A DNA stretch of 61,257 nt from contig JAWOAV010000070.1 of the NCBI GenBank assembly GCA_046498365.1, forward strand, positions 1-61,257. The letters run 5' to 3'. The notes beneath the pieces were generated by a model. The model was given only the letters and a program-made list of their open reading frames with translations. It was not told where the DNA came from and made no database searches. The translations under genes and the position numbers were made by a program. Below, piece after piece: positions 1 to 8,222 of this stretch (its first letter is position 1; each line of letters begins with the position of its first letter). Source of the DNA: B1SED10-16 sp046498365 (GTDB taxonomy: Bacteria; Desulfobacterota; Desulfobacteria; Desulfobacterales; Desulfosalsimonadaceae).

Positions 1-34
1 ATGAAATCGGCCGAACCACGCCCGTCCGCCGGCA

Positions 35-892
35 TCAGCCCGGCCAGCCGGTTGGCACTGACGAACAGGCCGGGGCACTCTGCAGCCTGGGCGCTGGAAC
101 GGCCGAAGCCTCCCGCTGGGCTTCTTCCTGCGCAAGAATCTGGAGTGCGTCGGCCACCGTGACGCGGCGCTTCCGGGGGGCCCCGCGGGGCAGCATGCTG
201 CCGAGCATATCCTTGAAGTTGATCCCCATTTCCTCCATGCCGGTATTGGAAAATATTTCAAGCATCGGCGTGGAACGGTCATGAGTTTCCAGGTCCACGA
301 AGCGGTTGTCCAGTTTCCCTTCGTGCAGCATTTTCCGGAGCTTTTCCCGGGTGGCCGACGATGAAGCGGCGCTTTGGGCCGGTTCATCAGATTGCCCCCC
401 GTTTTCCCCTTCGAGGACAAAAGTATCCCCCTGAACCTGCCGGCCGTCATTGGCAGCAGCCTTTTTCCGGGGATCGGAATCCGGCAGAAGGATATCAAGC
501 AGGCGGTCTTCGGCAATCTCCATGGCCTTGCCCGATACCGCCTCCTGCTCCCGTTCCTTCAACATGCTGATGGTCACTTCCAGAAGGTCGCGAACCATGG
601 ACTCCACGTCCCTCCCGACGTATCCGACCTCGGTGAATTTCGAGGCCTCGACCTTGTAGAAGGGGGAATCGGTCAGCTTGGACAAACGCCTTGCGATCTC
701 TGTCTTCCCCACACCCGTGGGGCCGATCAGGATAATATTTTTGGGGGCGATTTCATCCTTCAGCTCCGGAGGTACCTGGCGCCGGCGCCACCGGTTGCGA
801 AGCGCGATGGCGACGGACCGTTTCCCCTTGTTCTGCCCCACAATATACTTGTCTAATTCAACGACGATTTCAGATGGTTTAAGGTCGCTCAT
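35..892 (-). CDS. hslU: HslU ATPase subunit, broken after about residue 259
   Basis: HslU is the AAA+ unfoldase that feeds substrates to the HslV peptidase in the cytosol. The first 259 residues read as HslU: N-terminal SDLKPSEIVVELDKYIVGQ, Walker A GPTGVGKT at residues 57-64, a pore-loop region near GYVGRDVE, then the I-domain up to ILAQEEAQ. From about base 115 leftwards the similarity stops. The expected Walker B (DEIDKI type), sensor and C-terminal domains are absent, and a 26-residue unrelated tail ends at base 35. Normal HslU is about 440-460 residues, so this is truncated. I looked at the other two frames of bases 1-115 and did not recognise HslU there. The start follows hslV by 83 bases. 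A rearrangement or a contig-edge assembly error are both possible. Confidence 0.8.
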   Translation of the reverse strand: MSDLKPSEIVVELDKYIVGQNKGKRSVAIALRNRWRRRQVPPELKDEIAPKNIILIGPTGVGKTEIARRLSKLTDSPFYKVEASKFTEVGYVGRDVESMVRDLLEVTISMLKEREQEAVSGKAMEIAEDRLLDILLPDSDPRKKAAANDGRQVQGDTFVLEGENGGQSDEPAQSAASSSATREKLRKMLHEGKLDNRFVDLETHDRSTPMLEIFSNTGMEEMGINFKDMLGSMLPRGAPRKRRVTVADALQILAQEEAQREASAVPAPRLQSAPACSSVPTGWPG

Positions 893-975
893 GGTGTTGA
901 ATAATGCCTTTTCGCTGTTTTACTATCCTTATTTTATTCCTCCCCGGTGCGACACGGCGCACCGGACGGCATGGA

Positions 976-1539
976 TCATGCCGATGGGCCGGCATCCGAC
1001 CCAATCTCCTCGATGGTAAAGGATGTATTGGTATAAATGCACAGACCGGAGGCAATCTGCATCGCCTCGGTGACGATCGTGCCGGAATCCAGACCCAGCA
1101 TGTCCGCATGCGCCAGAAGCGCCGTTGCAGCCGCGGTTGCCGCAACCCCGCCGGACCCGATGCCGATCACGGGATCGTCGGGCTCAATCACATCGCCGTT
1201 TCCGGAAATAAGCAGCATCTGGGTCGCATCTACCGCGATCATCATGGCTTCCAGGCGTCTCAGGAATTTATCCGTACGCCAGTCCCTCGCCAGTTCCACA
1301 GCCGCACGGATCAGGTTTCCGTTATACCGTTCGAGCTTTCCCTCGAGTTTTTCAGAAAGGTTGAGGGCGTCCGCGGTCGCACCGGCAAACCCCACGATAA
1401 TCTTGTCGTTATAGATCCGGCGAACCTTTCTGGCCTTGTGCTTGATCACCGTGGTATTGAGCGTCACCTGGCCGTCGCCGGCAACCGTTACCCTGTCGTT
1501 GTGCCGGACCGCTAGTATGGTTGTACCGTGAAAATTCAT
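976..1539 (-). CDS. hslV: HslV, ATP-dependent protease peptidase subunit
   Basis: This is the proteolytic ring of the HslUV (ClpQY) protease, a proteasome-beta-like N-terminal threonine hydrolase in the cytosol. The 187-residue length is normal. The short propeptide MNFHG is followed by TTIL, placing the catalytic threonine at the processed N-terminus. The GDGQVTLN and GFAGATADALNL motifs and the GIGSGGVAATAAATALL stretch are typical. It lies upstream of hslU in the usual hslV-hslU order, and downstream of xerC, the common xerC-hslV-hslU arrangement. Because the neighbouring hslU is incomplete here, HslV may lack a functional partner unless the break is an assembly error. Confidence 0.96.
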   Translation of the reverse strand: MNFHGTTILAVRHNDRVTVAGDGQVTLNTTVIKHKARKVRRIYNDKIIVGFAGATADALNLSEKLEGKLERYNGNLIRAAVELARDWRTDKFLRRLEAMMIAVDATQMLLISGNGDVIEPDDPVIGIGSGGVAATAAATALLAHADMLGLDSGTIVTEAMQIASGLCIYTNTSFTIEEIGSDAGPSA

Positions 1540-1623
1540 TGGATTTACCTTTGGAATCCTTTTTGCTGCACAATCATTTGTCTTGTTTCCCCGTCCCCCG
1601 ACGCCGGGGTCGAAAAAAACGGA

Positions 1624-2601
1624 CTACTTTCTCGGATGCGCGCTGTCGTATGCCGCCATTAAACGGTCGATGCTGACATGGGTATATTTCTGCGTGGTGG
1701 ACAGGCTTTTGTGCCCCAGCATCTCCTGCACCATCCGAAGATCGAGTCCCGCATCGAGCATGTGCGTGGCAAAGGTATGGCGGAGATCATGGGGGGAAAC
1801 CGGCATGGTCAGGTTCGCCTTGACGGCGGTGTCGTTCAGGATCCGGGCGACCGAGCGGTCGGTCAGCCGGCCGCCGTTTTTATTCAAAAAGAGCGGGCCT
1901 TTCCAGATATCCGGAGCCTGTCGCTGGTTTCCCTGGAGATTTTCCCGGTATTCCCGGATGGCAACCAGCGCCTTTTCGCCAAAGGGGATCATTCGTTCCA
2001 CTGAGCCCTTCCCCCTGACCTTTACGATCCGTCTTTCAAAATCGACAGTCTCCACATCGAGCCCTACAAGCTCGGAGACCCGTATGCCGGTCGAATACAA
2101 GAGCTCGAAAATCGCACGGTTTCTCTTGCCGGCAAGGGTTTTCGTTTCAATGGAATCGAGCAGGTGAAACACCTCGTCCACTGTCAAATACGTCGGAATC
2201 GGCTTTTCCAGTTTCGGCGCAACGACGTGCAGGGCGGGATTTTCCCGTATTACCCCGTGTTTCTCCAGATACTTGAAAAATGACCGAATCGCAGAGATCT
2301 TTCTCGAAATCGACGTTTTCTTGACCTGCTGCTTGTGGAGAAATCCCAGGTAGCTCCGGATCACCAGGGCGCTGACCTTCTCGATATCATCGCTTTTCGG
2401 CGCCCGCTGTTTTCCGGGGTGCGCCCCCTTCTTCCCGGTGTCTGCGGCACCGGCCACCATGTCCCGGTTGGCCGTGAAATAGCGCAGAAAATCATTCAAA
2501 TCCCGCGCATACGCCCTGCAGGTATTATCGGAATACCCTCTTTCCGCTGCAAGGAAATCGACAAAGGAATCAATGAGTTTCGTCAGGGCGATAGGGCTCA
2601 T
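1624..2601 (-). CDS. xerC: Tyrosine recombinase XerC
   Basis: This site-specific recombinase of the XerC/D type resolves chromosome dimers at dif. The protein is 325 residues from the chosen ATG. The N-terminal SAM-like DNA-binding domain begins near FVDFLAAERGYSDNTCRAY. The catalytic residues are visible in order: Arg in STGIRVSEL, Lys in the KVRGKGSVER region, His and Arg in HDLRHTFATHM, His in LGHKSLSTTQ and the nucleophilic Tyr in QKYTHVS. The ORF extends 29 codons upstream to a GTG that overlaps an AAGGAGG sequence and would add a Cys-rich segment (CLTCNDQC). I prefer the internal ATG because it matches the usual XerC N-terminus, but the longer form cannot be excluded. The symbol follows the hslVU neighbourhood. 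Confidence 0.93.
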   Translation of the reverse strand: MSPIALTKLIDSFVDFLAAERGYSDNTCRAYARDLNDFLRYFTANRDMVAGAADTGKKGAHPGKQRAPKSDDIEKVSALVIRSYLGFLHKQQVKKTSISRKISAIRSFFKYLEKHGVIRENPALHVVAPKLEKPIPTYLTVDEVFHLLDSIETKTLAGKRNRAIFELLYSTGIRVSELVGLDVETVDFERRIVKVRGKGSVERMIPFGEKALVAIREYRENLQGNQRQAPDIWKGPLFLNKNGGRLTDRSVARILNDTAVKANLTMPVSPHDLRHTFATHMLDAGLDLRMVQEMLGHKSLSTTQKYTHVSIDRLMAAYDSAHPRK

Positions 2602-2721
2602 TCGCGAACTCTGACATCCGGTTTCTGCGGCGCGGCCGCATTGGTCATTGCAGGTCAAGCAGGGATCGATCTCCTGTTTGCCCCCCACCTCCTTGAACAG
2701 AGCTGTTTTCAGGCCATTGCC

Positions 2722-3048
2722 TTATATCCGGCGGGTCTTCTTTTTCAACCGGCTTATCCGGTGGCGGAAAATATCGGCCATTTTCCGGTCTTCGGCTTCG
2801 ATATATTCCTGGCGCTTTTTACGGAGCTCACGGATCTTTTCCTTGATCTCGCGGACCGTTCCGGCGGCGCTCTTTTTGACGCCGGTGTCGGTTATGCCTT
2901 TTGATTTTTTAATCACGGAAATCAGTTCGGCCTTGTTCATTCCGTAGGCGCCCGTGATGCCGTCAATTTCCTTGGCCACCTCCCTGAGTTCAGTGGCGGT
3001 CATTTTCTCCAGCGGTTTTTCCTTGACTTCTTTTTGTTTTTTACCCAT
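2722..3048 (-). CDS. Small basic Rho-N/SAP-like domain protein
   Basis: This is a 108-residue, highly charged protein. The segment TATELREVAKEIDGITGAYG with the following MNKAELISVIKK resembles the Rho termination factor N-terminal (SAP-like) fold, a helical nucleic-acid-binding module. The C-terminal half is a Lys/Arg/Glu-rich helix (TVREIKEKIRELRKKRQEY) likely to form a coiled coil. The start was set at the ATG of MGKKQKE, preceded by AAAGGAG. The longer ORF reading continues into repeat copy A and is spurious. It lies upstream of xerC on the same strand with a 120-base gap. The cellular role is unknown. A nucleic-acid-binding function is inferred from the domain resemblance alone. Confidence 0.75.
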   Translation of the reverse strand: MGKKQKEVKEKPLEKMTATELREVAKEIDGITGAYGMNKAELISVIKKSKGITDTGVKKSAAGTVREIKEKIRELRKKRQEYIEAEDRKMADIFRHRISRLKKKTRRI

Positions 3049-3085
3049 CGCTGCTCTCATCTCCTTTTGCTGCGGTAACCAGGTT

Positions 3086-3240
3086 TGACGGCTTCGTAAA
3101 AAGCCCAATATCTGCGTTGCGCACAATTTCTGAAGAATCTCACGTACGGCTGAGTACAATCGATTCTTCAAAAATTGCACGCGCCTTGATCTTGAACATT
3201 TTACAAAGCCGTCTGAAATCGACTTTTTACGGTACTATCA
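3086..3240. repeat. MITE-like palindromic repeat, copy A
   Basis: A 155-bp element begins TGACGGCTTCGTAAAAAG and ends GACTTTTTACGGTACTATCA, so its ends form imperfect terminal inverted repeats. It contains an internal palindrome (GAAGAATCTCACGTACGGCT facing GATTCTTCAAAAATTG). Related copies lie at 3319-3471, 25847-26001 (inverted), 35916-36068 and 45868-46021. It sits just upstream of the Rho-N-like gene. Confidence 0.9.
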
Positions 3241-3318
3241 AATTTGATACTCTCGTGAAAATCAACACGTACAAAACACAAAGCGAGGGACACGGCCCCC
3301 GCATTTCCAGCCAAAAAA

Positions 3319-3471
3319 TGACGGCTTCGCAAAAAGTCCAATATCTGCGTTGCGCTTCATCTTGAAAAATTTCGCGTACGGCCAAGCACGCTCAATTCCT
3401 CAAGATTCGCGCGCCTTGATCTTGAACATTTTTCTTTGCCATCTAAAAAACGACTTTTTACGAATCCCTCA
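3319..3471. repeat. MITE-like palindromic repeat, copy B
   Basis: A 153-bp copy of the same family, in the same orientation as copy A and separated from it by 78 bp. It is more diverged in the central palindrome (TTGAAAAATTTCGCGTACGG). The 3049-3548 interval between the UDG and Rho-N-like genes consists mainly of copies A and B. The remaining bases show no gene. Confidence 0.88.
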
Positions 3472-3548
3472 AAAAATGGAATCTTTTATATTAAAACAAA
3501 TCCGATTTTATTGTCAATATATAAATATACGCCAATTCCTTGCGGCGC

Positions 3549-4250
3549 TTATTCCGATCCGTCCAGTTTTTTCATTATTTTCTGCATATCTTCCCAAACG
3601 GGACGCCTGGCGGACGGGTCGGCCAACACATGGGACGGGTCATACGTGGGCATCACGGGGATTCCCTCATAATCGAAGAATCGGCCGCGCATCCGGGCGA
3701 AAGGCATACCCGCTCCAAGAAGGGCACCGGCGGCCCCTTCCCCAAAAACACAGATGACCGAAGGCCGGATCGCCTGTATTTGGCGAAGGAGATAATACCG
3801 GCATGCCTTTGCCTCCCATTTGCCGGGGGGGGCTCCTCCCGGTGGGAGGCATTTGACGGCATGACAGATATACACCGAATCCCGGTCCAGGGCCATCGCA
3901 CCAATAATCCGGGTCAGCAGCGCGCCTTCTTTCCCCGTGTAAGGGTGGCGTCTCCCCTCGTCTTCCCGCCTGGGCGCAAAGCCGACAAACATCAAGTCGG
4001 CATTCTCCGACCCCGCCCCGAAAACGGACGCTTTCCCTGCCGAAGCAAGGCCGCATCGCCGGCATTGCAGATATTCATCAAAGACATCGGCCAGAGACGC
4101 CGGAAACGGGTTTTCCCACGCCCGGACGATCCTGATACTTTCCTGGTTCAAATGGGCGCCCGCGCACCCCACCGCCTGTAAAAAAACGAGGTGCTTCTGG
4201 ATCTCCCCCACGAGTGCGTCAAATTCGTTTGCATTTGTTTTCATGCCCAT
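3549..4250 (-). CDS. Uracil-DNA glycosylase family 4-like protein
   Basis: A 233-residue protein of the UDG superfamily, related to the family 4 iron-sulfur enzymes that remove uracil from DNA. Four cysteines in the family 4 pattern are visible at residues 63, 66, 134 and 150 (LQCRRC, then CHAVKC, then KAC), consistent with a 4Fe-4S cluster. The first active-site motif reads GFAPRREDEG instead of the common GEAPGxxED form. The second motif, usually HPSxxL, reads YDPSHVL with Asp204 in place of the first His. An N-terminal extension of about 60 residues precedes the first cysteine. It lies 29 bases downstream of coaBC on the same strand and probably shares its transcript. Glycosylase activity with these substitutions is uncertain. 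Confidence 0.85.
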   Translation of the reverse strand: MGMKTNANEFDALVGEIQKHLVFLQAVGCAGAHLNQESIRIVRAWENPFPASLADVFDEYLQCRRCGLASAGKASVFGAGSENADLMFVGFAPRREDEGRRHPYTGKEGALLTRIIGAMALDRDSVYICHAVKCLPPGGAPPGKWEAKACRYYLLRQIQAIRPSVICVFGEGAAGALLGAGMPFARMRGRFFDYEGIPVMPTYDPSHVLADPSARRPVWEDMQKIMKKLDGSE

Positions 4251-4279
4251 GACCGGAAAACGCCTTTTGCCAAATACCC

Positions 4280-5512
4280 TTACAGCTGGCCAATGCCGCC
4301 CTTTCGGGCAAGGATGGTCGCTACGCGGTCCATGATAATGGCCGCTGCCGTGAACTTATCCATCATGGACAGCTTCTCGCTTCTGCCGTCGGGAAAAAAT
4401 AGCCGGAGGAGATTGGTGTCCGCGTCAAACCCCGCGTCTTTCCCCCCCACAAGATTGGCGGCAATCATATCCAGGTTTTTTTTCTTCATTTTTTCAATTG
4501 CGTATTTTTCAAGATCCCGGGTTTCCGCGGCAAAGCCGACCAGAATTTGCCCCGGCGTTTTCCGGCGCCCCAGTTCGGCCAGAATATCCGTCGTTTTTTC
4601 CAGCTCTAAAACGAGATTGTCTTTTTCCTTCTTGACCTTGTGCGCCGACACGCCGGCGGGTCGATAATCGGAAACCGCTGCGGCCTTGACCACGATATCG
4701 GCGCTGCCGCATTCATCCAATACGGCCTCGGCCATCTCTTGCGCCGTTGATATTCGTCTTACCCGCACGCCGATGGGGTCGGCAAGTACAGTGGGTCCGG
4801 AAACGAGCAGAACATCGGCCCCTCGCAAGGCTGCGGCCTGCGCCACGGCATATCCCATTTTGCCGGAAGACGGATTGCTGATATACCGGACCGGATCAAT
4901 GGGCTCCCGGGTGGGGCCCGCGGAGACGACCACGCGCTTTCCTGCCAGGTCTTTTGCCGTAAAGACATCCACGAGGCGCCAGGCAATTTCTTCCGGATCG
5001 GCAAGCCGCCCCGGCCCCGTAGTCTTGCAGGCGAGCTCCCCGTAGCCGGGCGCCACAACGGAGATGCCGTCTCTTTCCAGGATATCCAGGTTTCGCTGCA
5101 CCGCCCGATTTTCAAACATATTCGTATTCATGGCCGGGCAGACCACACGCGGCGCCGTAACCGCCATCATGAGCGTGGACAAGGCATCATCGCCGATGCC
5201 GCATGCTATCTTTCCGATAATATTCGCCGTTGCGGGCGCAATGACCACCGCATCAGCGTCTTTTGCCCAGTTTATGTGGCGTATCTCATGGCCCGCCGCA
5301 TCGTCGAACATTCTTTCAAATACAGGATATCCGGAAATGGCCTCGAAAGTAATGCGCCCCACGAATTTTTGTGCGCTTTCCGTCATTGCCACCCTGACAT
5401 CAGCGCCCGCTTTCTGGAGAAGGCGCAGCAGTTCCACACTCTTGTAGGCGGCAATTCCGCCGCTTACCCCCAATATGATGCGCTTTTTCGAAAGAAGATT
5501 TTCGCTCCACAT
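4280..5512 (-). CDS. coaBC: Bifunctional CoaBC (phosphopantothenoylcysteine synthetase/decarboxylase)
   Basis: A two-domain flavoenzyme of coenzyme A biosynthesis that joins cysteine to 4'-phosphopantothenate and then decarboxylates the product. The chosen start (MWSENLLSKKRIILGVSGG) has GGAG nine bases upstream and gives 410 residues, typical for the fusion. The N-terminal CoaC domain shows VSGGIAAYKS, the RHINW histidine and the substrate-binding PAMNTNM motif. The C-terminal CoaB domain shows SAGPTREPIDPVRYISNPSSG and the KVKKEKDNLVLEL nucleotide-site region. The ORF continues 26 codons upstream without ribosome-binding support. The UDG gene follows at 29 bases. Confidence 0.96.
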   Translation of the reverse strand: MWSENLLSKKRIILGVSGGIAAYKSVELLRLLQKAGADVRVAMTESAQKFVGRITFEAISGYPVFERMFDDAAGHEIRHINWAKDADAVVIAPATANIIGKIACGIGDDALSTLMMAVTAPRVVCPAMNTNMFENRAVQRNLDILERDGISVVAPGYGELACKTTGPGRLADPEEIAWRLVDVFTAKDLAGKRVVVSAGPTREPIDPVRYISNPSSGKMGYAVAQAAALRGADVLLVSGPTVLADPIGVRVRRISTAQEMAEAVLDECGSADIVVKAAAVSDYRPAGVSAHKVKKEKDNLVLELEKTTDILAELGRRKTPGQILVGFAAETRDLEKYAIEKMKKKNLDMIAANLVGGKDAGFDADTNLLRLFFPDGRSEKLSMMDKFTAAAIIMDRVATILARKGGIGQL

Positions 5513-5706
5513 CTGTTCTGTCTCCATTGAACCGCATAAAACGCTTTTATTGCATCCTGTCATCTGGTAAAAACAACATGCAGCAATCAAAAGTACCGGG
5601 TGGTTTTTACAATTTATACTACCTGCTGCGAAGCGTGTAAATATTTTTATGTTTATGCAGGCTCCCTGCCGGCCATCGTTTTTACAATCTAATCTGGGCG
5701 AGCAAA

Positions 5707-8109
5707 ATGATTTTTTTCAAAAAGCATCCATCGGACATTTCCAAGTCCCGTATCCTGGCTTTCGTATCCGGCTTTTCCGCCTGTTTACCGGCAGGCTTTC
5801 GAATGGCCGGTATTGCAAAACCCGCCTGTACCTGTCTGTTTGCCGTGATTTTTGTACTGGGATGCACGGCAGACGACAAAAACCGCAAAAACGAATATTT
5901 TGAAAAGTCGGAAATCTGTTTTGAAAATCAGCAGTACACATGCTCCCGCGACAATCTGTTAAAGGCGATTGAAATCGATCCTGAATTCACCAGGGCGTAC
6001 GCCCGGCTGGGCGAGGTCTATCTTCAGCTGGGGAACATCCCCCAAGCCATTGACGCTCTGAAAACCGCAACCCAGCAGGACAAAAGCCTGACGGGGTCCC
6101 GGCTGCGCCTTGCCAATCTTTATCTTTTAAGCAGGGAGTACGACAAAAGCCTTGAAATCACGAAAAACATCCTTGAAGACGATGCTGACCACCTCCACGC
6201 CCTGGCACTGACCGCATACACCTATGTTTCCACCGATCAATATGACAAGGCGATCGAATTCTTCAACAAGATCATCGATATCAATCCGGCCGAGCTGCAG
6301 GCGTATCTCAGCATCGCCCGCATCCATCTGCATCGGGGGGATGTTGCCGATGCGACGGACATTCTGAACACTGCCATTGACAACAACCCTGTTTCCATAC
6401 AGCCTTATATCGCCCTTTACGGGCTTCACATGCAGACAAGAAATTATGATGATGCCCAAAAGATCCTCATGGATGCCATCGCCATCAAAGAGGATGAACC
6501 CAACCTCTACATCCTGCTCGGCAATTTCTATATTCACACAAGACAGTGGGAAAAAGCAGAGGCCGCGTACCTGAAGGCCATCGATATGAGGCCGCAGTCG
6601 GAAAACCTCTATATCGTGGCCGCATCTTTTTACAAGGCCATCAACCAGCCGCAAAAGGCATTGTCGGTTTATATATCCGGCCTTGAGGAGCAACCCGGAA
6701 ACCCCAAACTCCTGCTTCGGATAGCCGATCTGTACTTGGGGCTCAACCAGGTGGAAAAAGCAAAATCAAGCCTTCAGGCTATCAAGAAGAACTACCCCAA
6801 TTATCTGCAGGCGCGGATACTTGAGGCAAAAATCGATATCTCGGAAAATGAGCCGGAAAAAGCCCTCTCCAAGCTGTCGCTTCTGGCTGAAAAATACCCG
6901 GAGGAAAGCCGCATATTTTATTACAAAGGGCTTGCCTACCTCAAAACTGATCTCCCGGAAGCGGCCAAAAAGGAACTGGTAAAAGTGCAGCAAAATCGCG
7001 AGGAGTTCATTCCCGCCCAGTTGATTCTCGCGGGCATTTATATGAGCGAGAGAAACATGACGCGCGCCACTGAGATACTGAGCGGGGTTCTCGATCTTTC
7101 CCCGGACAACTATCAGGCCCGCACACTGCTCGGCAGCATTTACATCCAGAAAGGGGAATTTGACAAGGCCCGGCATCATTTCCAGACATTAACCGATATG
7201 AACCCCGAAAATCCGGAAGGCCATTTCAACCTCGGCCTGCTTTTCCGGATCCAGGGCAACTATGAAGAAGCGGAAAAAGCCTTTACAAAGGTCTTGTCCC
7301 TCAACCCTTCCCACCAGCAGGCGCTGGTAAACCTGGTTGCGGTGCTGACCGAACAGGGAAAGATCGGCGAGGCCATTGCCCAGTGCAACGAACGAATTGA
7401 CGCGCTGCAGGATCACCCGTCAATGCTCGCGGTCCTCTACAACCTCAAGGGAAAACTCTACATCGCGAAAAACGAGCTCGAAAAAGCCGAGGAGCTGTTT
7501 AAAACAGCGCTTGAAAAAGACCCCAATTTTCTGCCGTCCTATTACTCGCTGGCGGAAACGTACATGATGGAAGGAAAACGGGATCAGGCCATCGCGCATT
7601 ACAAGATGGCCATAGACCGAAAACCCGACCAGGAAGTGCCCCACATGATGCTGGCGGTTATGTATTCCCAGGAGGGGGAAACCGACCTTGCCATTGACCA
7701 TTACAAAAAGGTTCTTTCCATAAGTCCGGATTTTGTACCTGCGGCCAACAACCTGGCGTACCTTCTTGCGGACAAACGAACCGACCTTTCCGAAGCGCTC
7801 CGGCTGGCCAAAAAAGCGCGGGAGAAAATGCCCGATGATCCGAGAATCCAGGACACCCTCGGCTGGGTATATCACCGCCTTGAACTGTATGATGAGGCCA
7901 TACGAGAATTTACGGAAGCCCTTGAAAAACTTCCCGAAAATGCCACCATTCATTTTCACCTGGGCAAAAGTTTATACCGGAAAGGAGACCTGGAAAGCGC
8001 CGAAAATGCGCTTGAAAAAGCGCTCCGCCTTAACCCGGACATGGAAGACGCAAAGGAGGCCGAGGCGATTCTCGATGCGATTGGAACGAAAACCGACACT
8101 GACCAGTAA
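5707..8109 (+). CDS. TPR-repeat lipoprotein
   Basis: An 800-residue protein made almost entirely of tetratricopeptide repeats, recognisable from repeated A-x-x-x-Y-x-x-A and P-x-x patterns such as AYARLGEVYLQLGNIPQAID and HFNLGLLFRIQGNYEEAEKA. A hydrophobic stretch ending in FAVIFVLGC looks like a lipobox, so it is probably an exported, lipid-anchored scaffold. An alternative start at 5803 (MAGIAKPACT) would give a more conventional lipoprotein signal peptide. The C-terminus ends in a short Asp/Glu-rich tail. The overall form resembles TPR lipoproteins found with exopolysaccharide or exosortase systems, but no such genes are in this window. The membrane coiled-coil gene 113 bases downstream may be functionally linked. 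Confidence 0.85.
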   Translation: MIFFKKHPSDISKSRILAFVSGFSACLPAGFRMAGIAKPACTCLFAVIFVLGCTADDKNRKNEYFEKSEICFENQQYTCSRDNLLKAIEIDPEFTRAYARLGEVYLQLGNIPQAIDALKTATQQDKSLTGSRLRLANLYLLSREYDKSLEITKNILEDDADHLHALALTAYTYVSTDQYDKAIEFFNKIIDINPAELQAYLSIARIHLHRGDVADATDILNTAIDNNPVSIQPYIALYGLHMQTRNYDDAQKILMDAIAIKEDEPNLYILLGNFYIHTRQWEKAEAAYLKAIDMRPQSENLYIVAASFYKAINQPQKALSVYISGLEEQPGNPKLLLRIADLYLGLNQVEKAKSSLQAIKKNYPNYLQARILEAKIDISENEPEKALSKLSLLAEKYPEESRIFYYKGLAYLKTDLPEAAKKELVKVQQNREEFIPAQLILAGIYMSERNMTRATEILSGVLDLSPDNYQARTLLGSIYIQKGEFDKARHHFQTLTDMNPENPEGHFNLGLLFRIQGNYEEAEKAFTKVLSLNPSHQQALVNLVAVLTEQGKIGEAIAQCNERIDALQDHPSMLAVLYNLKGKLYIAKNELEKAEELFKTALEKDPNFLPSYYSLAETYMMEGKRDQAIAHYKMAIDRKPDQEVPHMMLAVMYSQEGETDLAIDHYKKVLSISPDFVPAANNLAYLLADKRTDLSEALRLAKKAREKMPDDPRIQDTLGWVYHRLELYDEAIREFTEALEKLPENATIHFHLGKSLYRKGDLESAENALEKALRLNPDMEDAKEAEAILDAIGTKTDTDQ

Positions 8110-8222
8110 CCGTATTTGCCGTGCGAATGGGGATTCGCACGCATTCAGCAAAAAATTCTTACGGCAATAACGCCGCAGTGCAGCCCGTTTTCAGCGTAGG
8201 CGCAGCCAAAACAGACATTCAT

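Noticed and set aside
3086..3471. Repeat copies A and B as a CRISPR array
   Set aside because: The units are about 154 bp palindromes in only two adjacent copies, with no short regular direct repeats or spacers and no cas genes.
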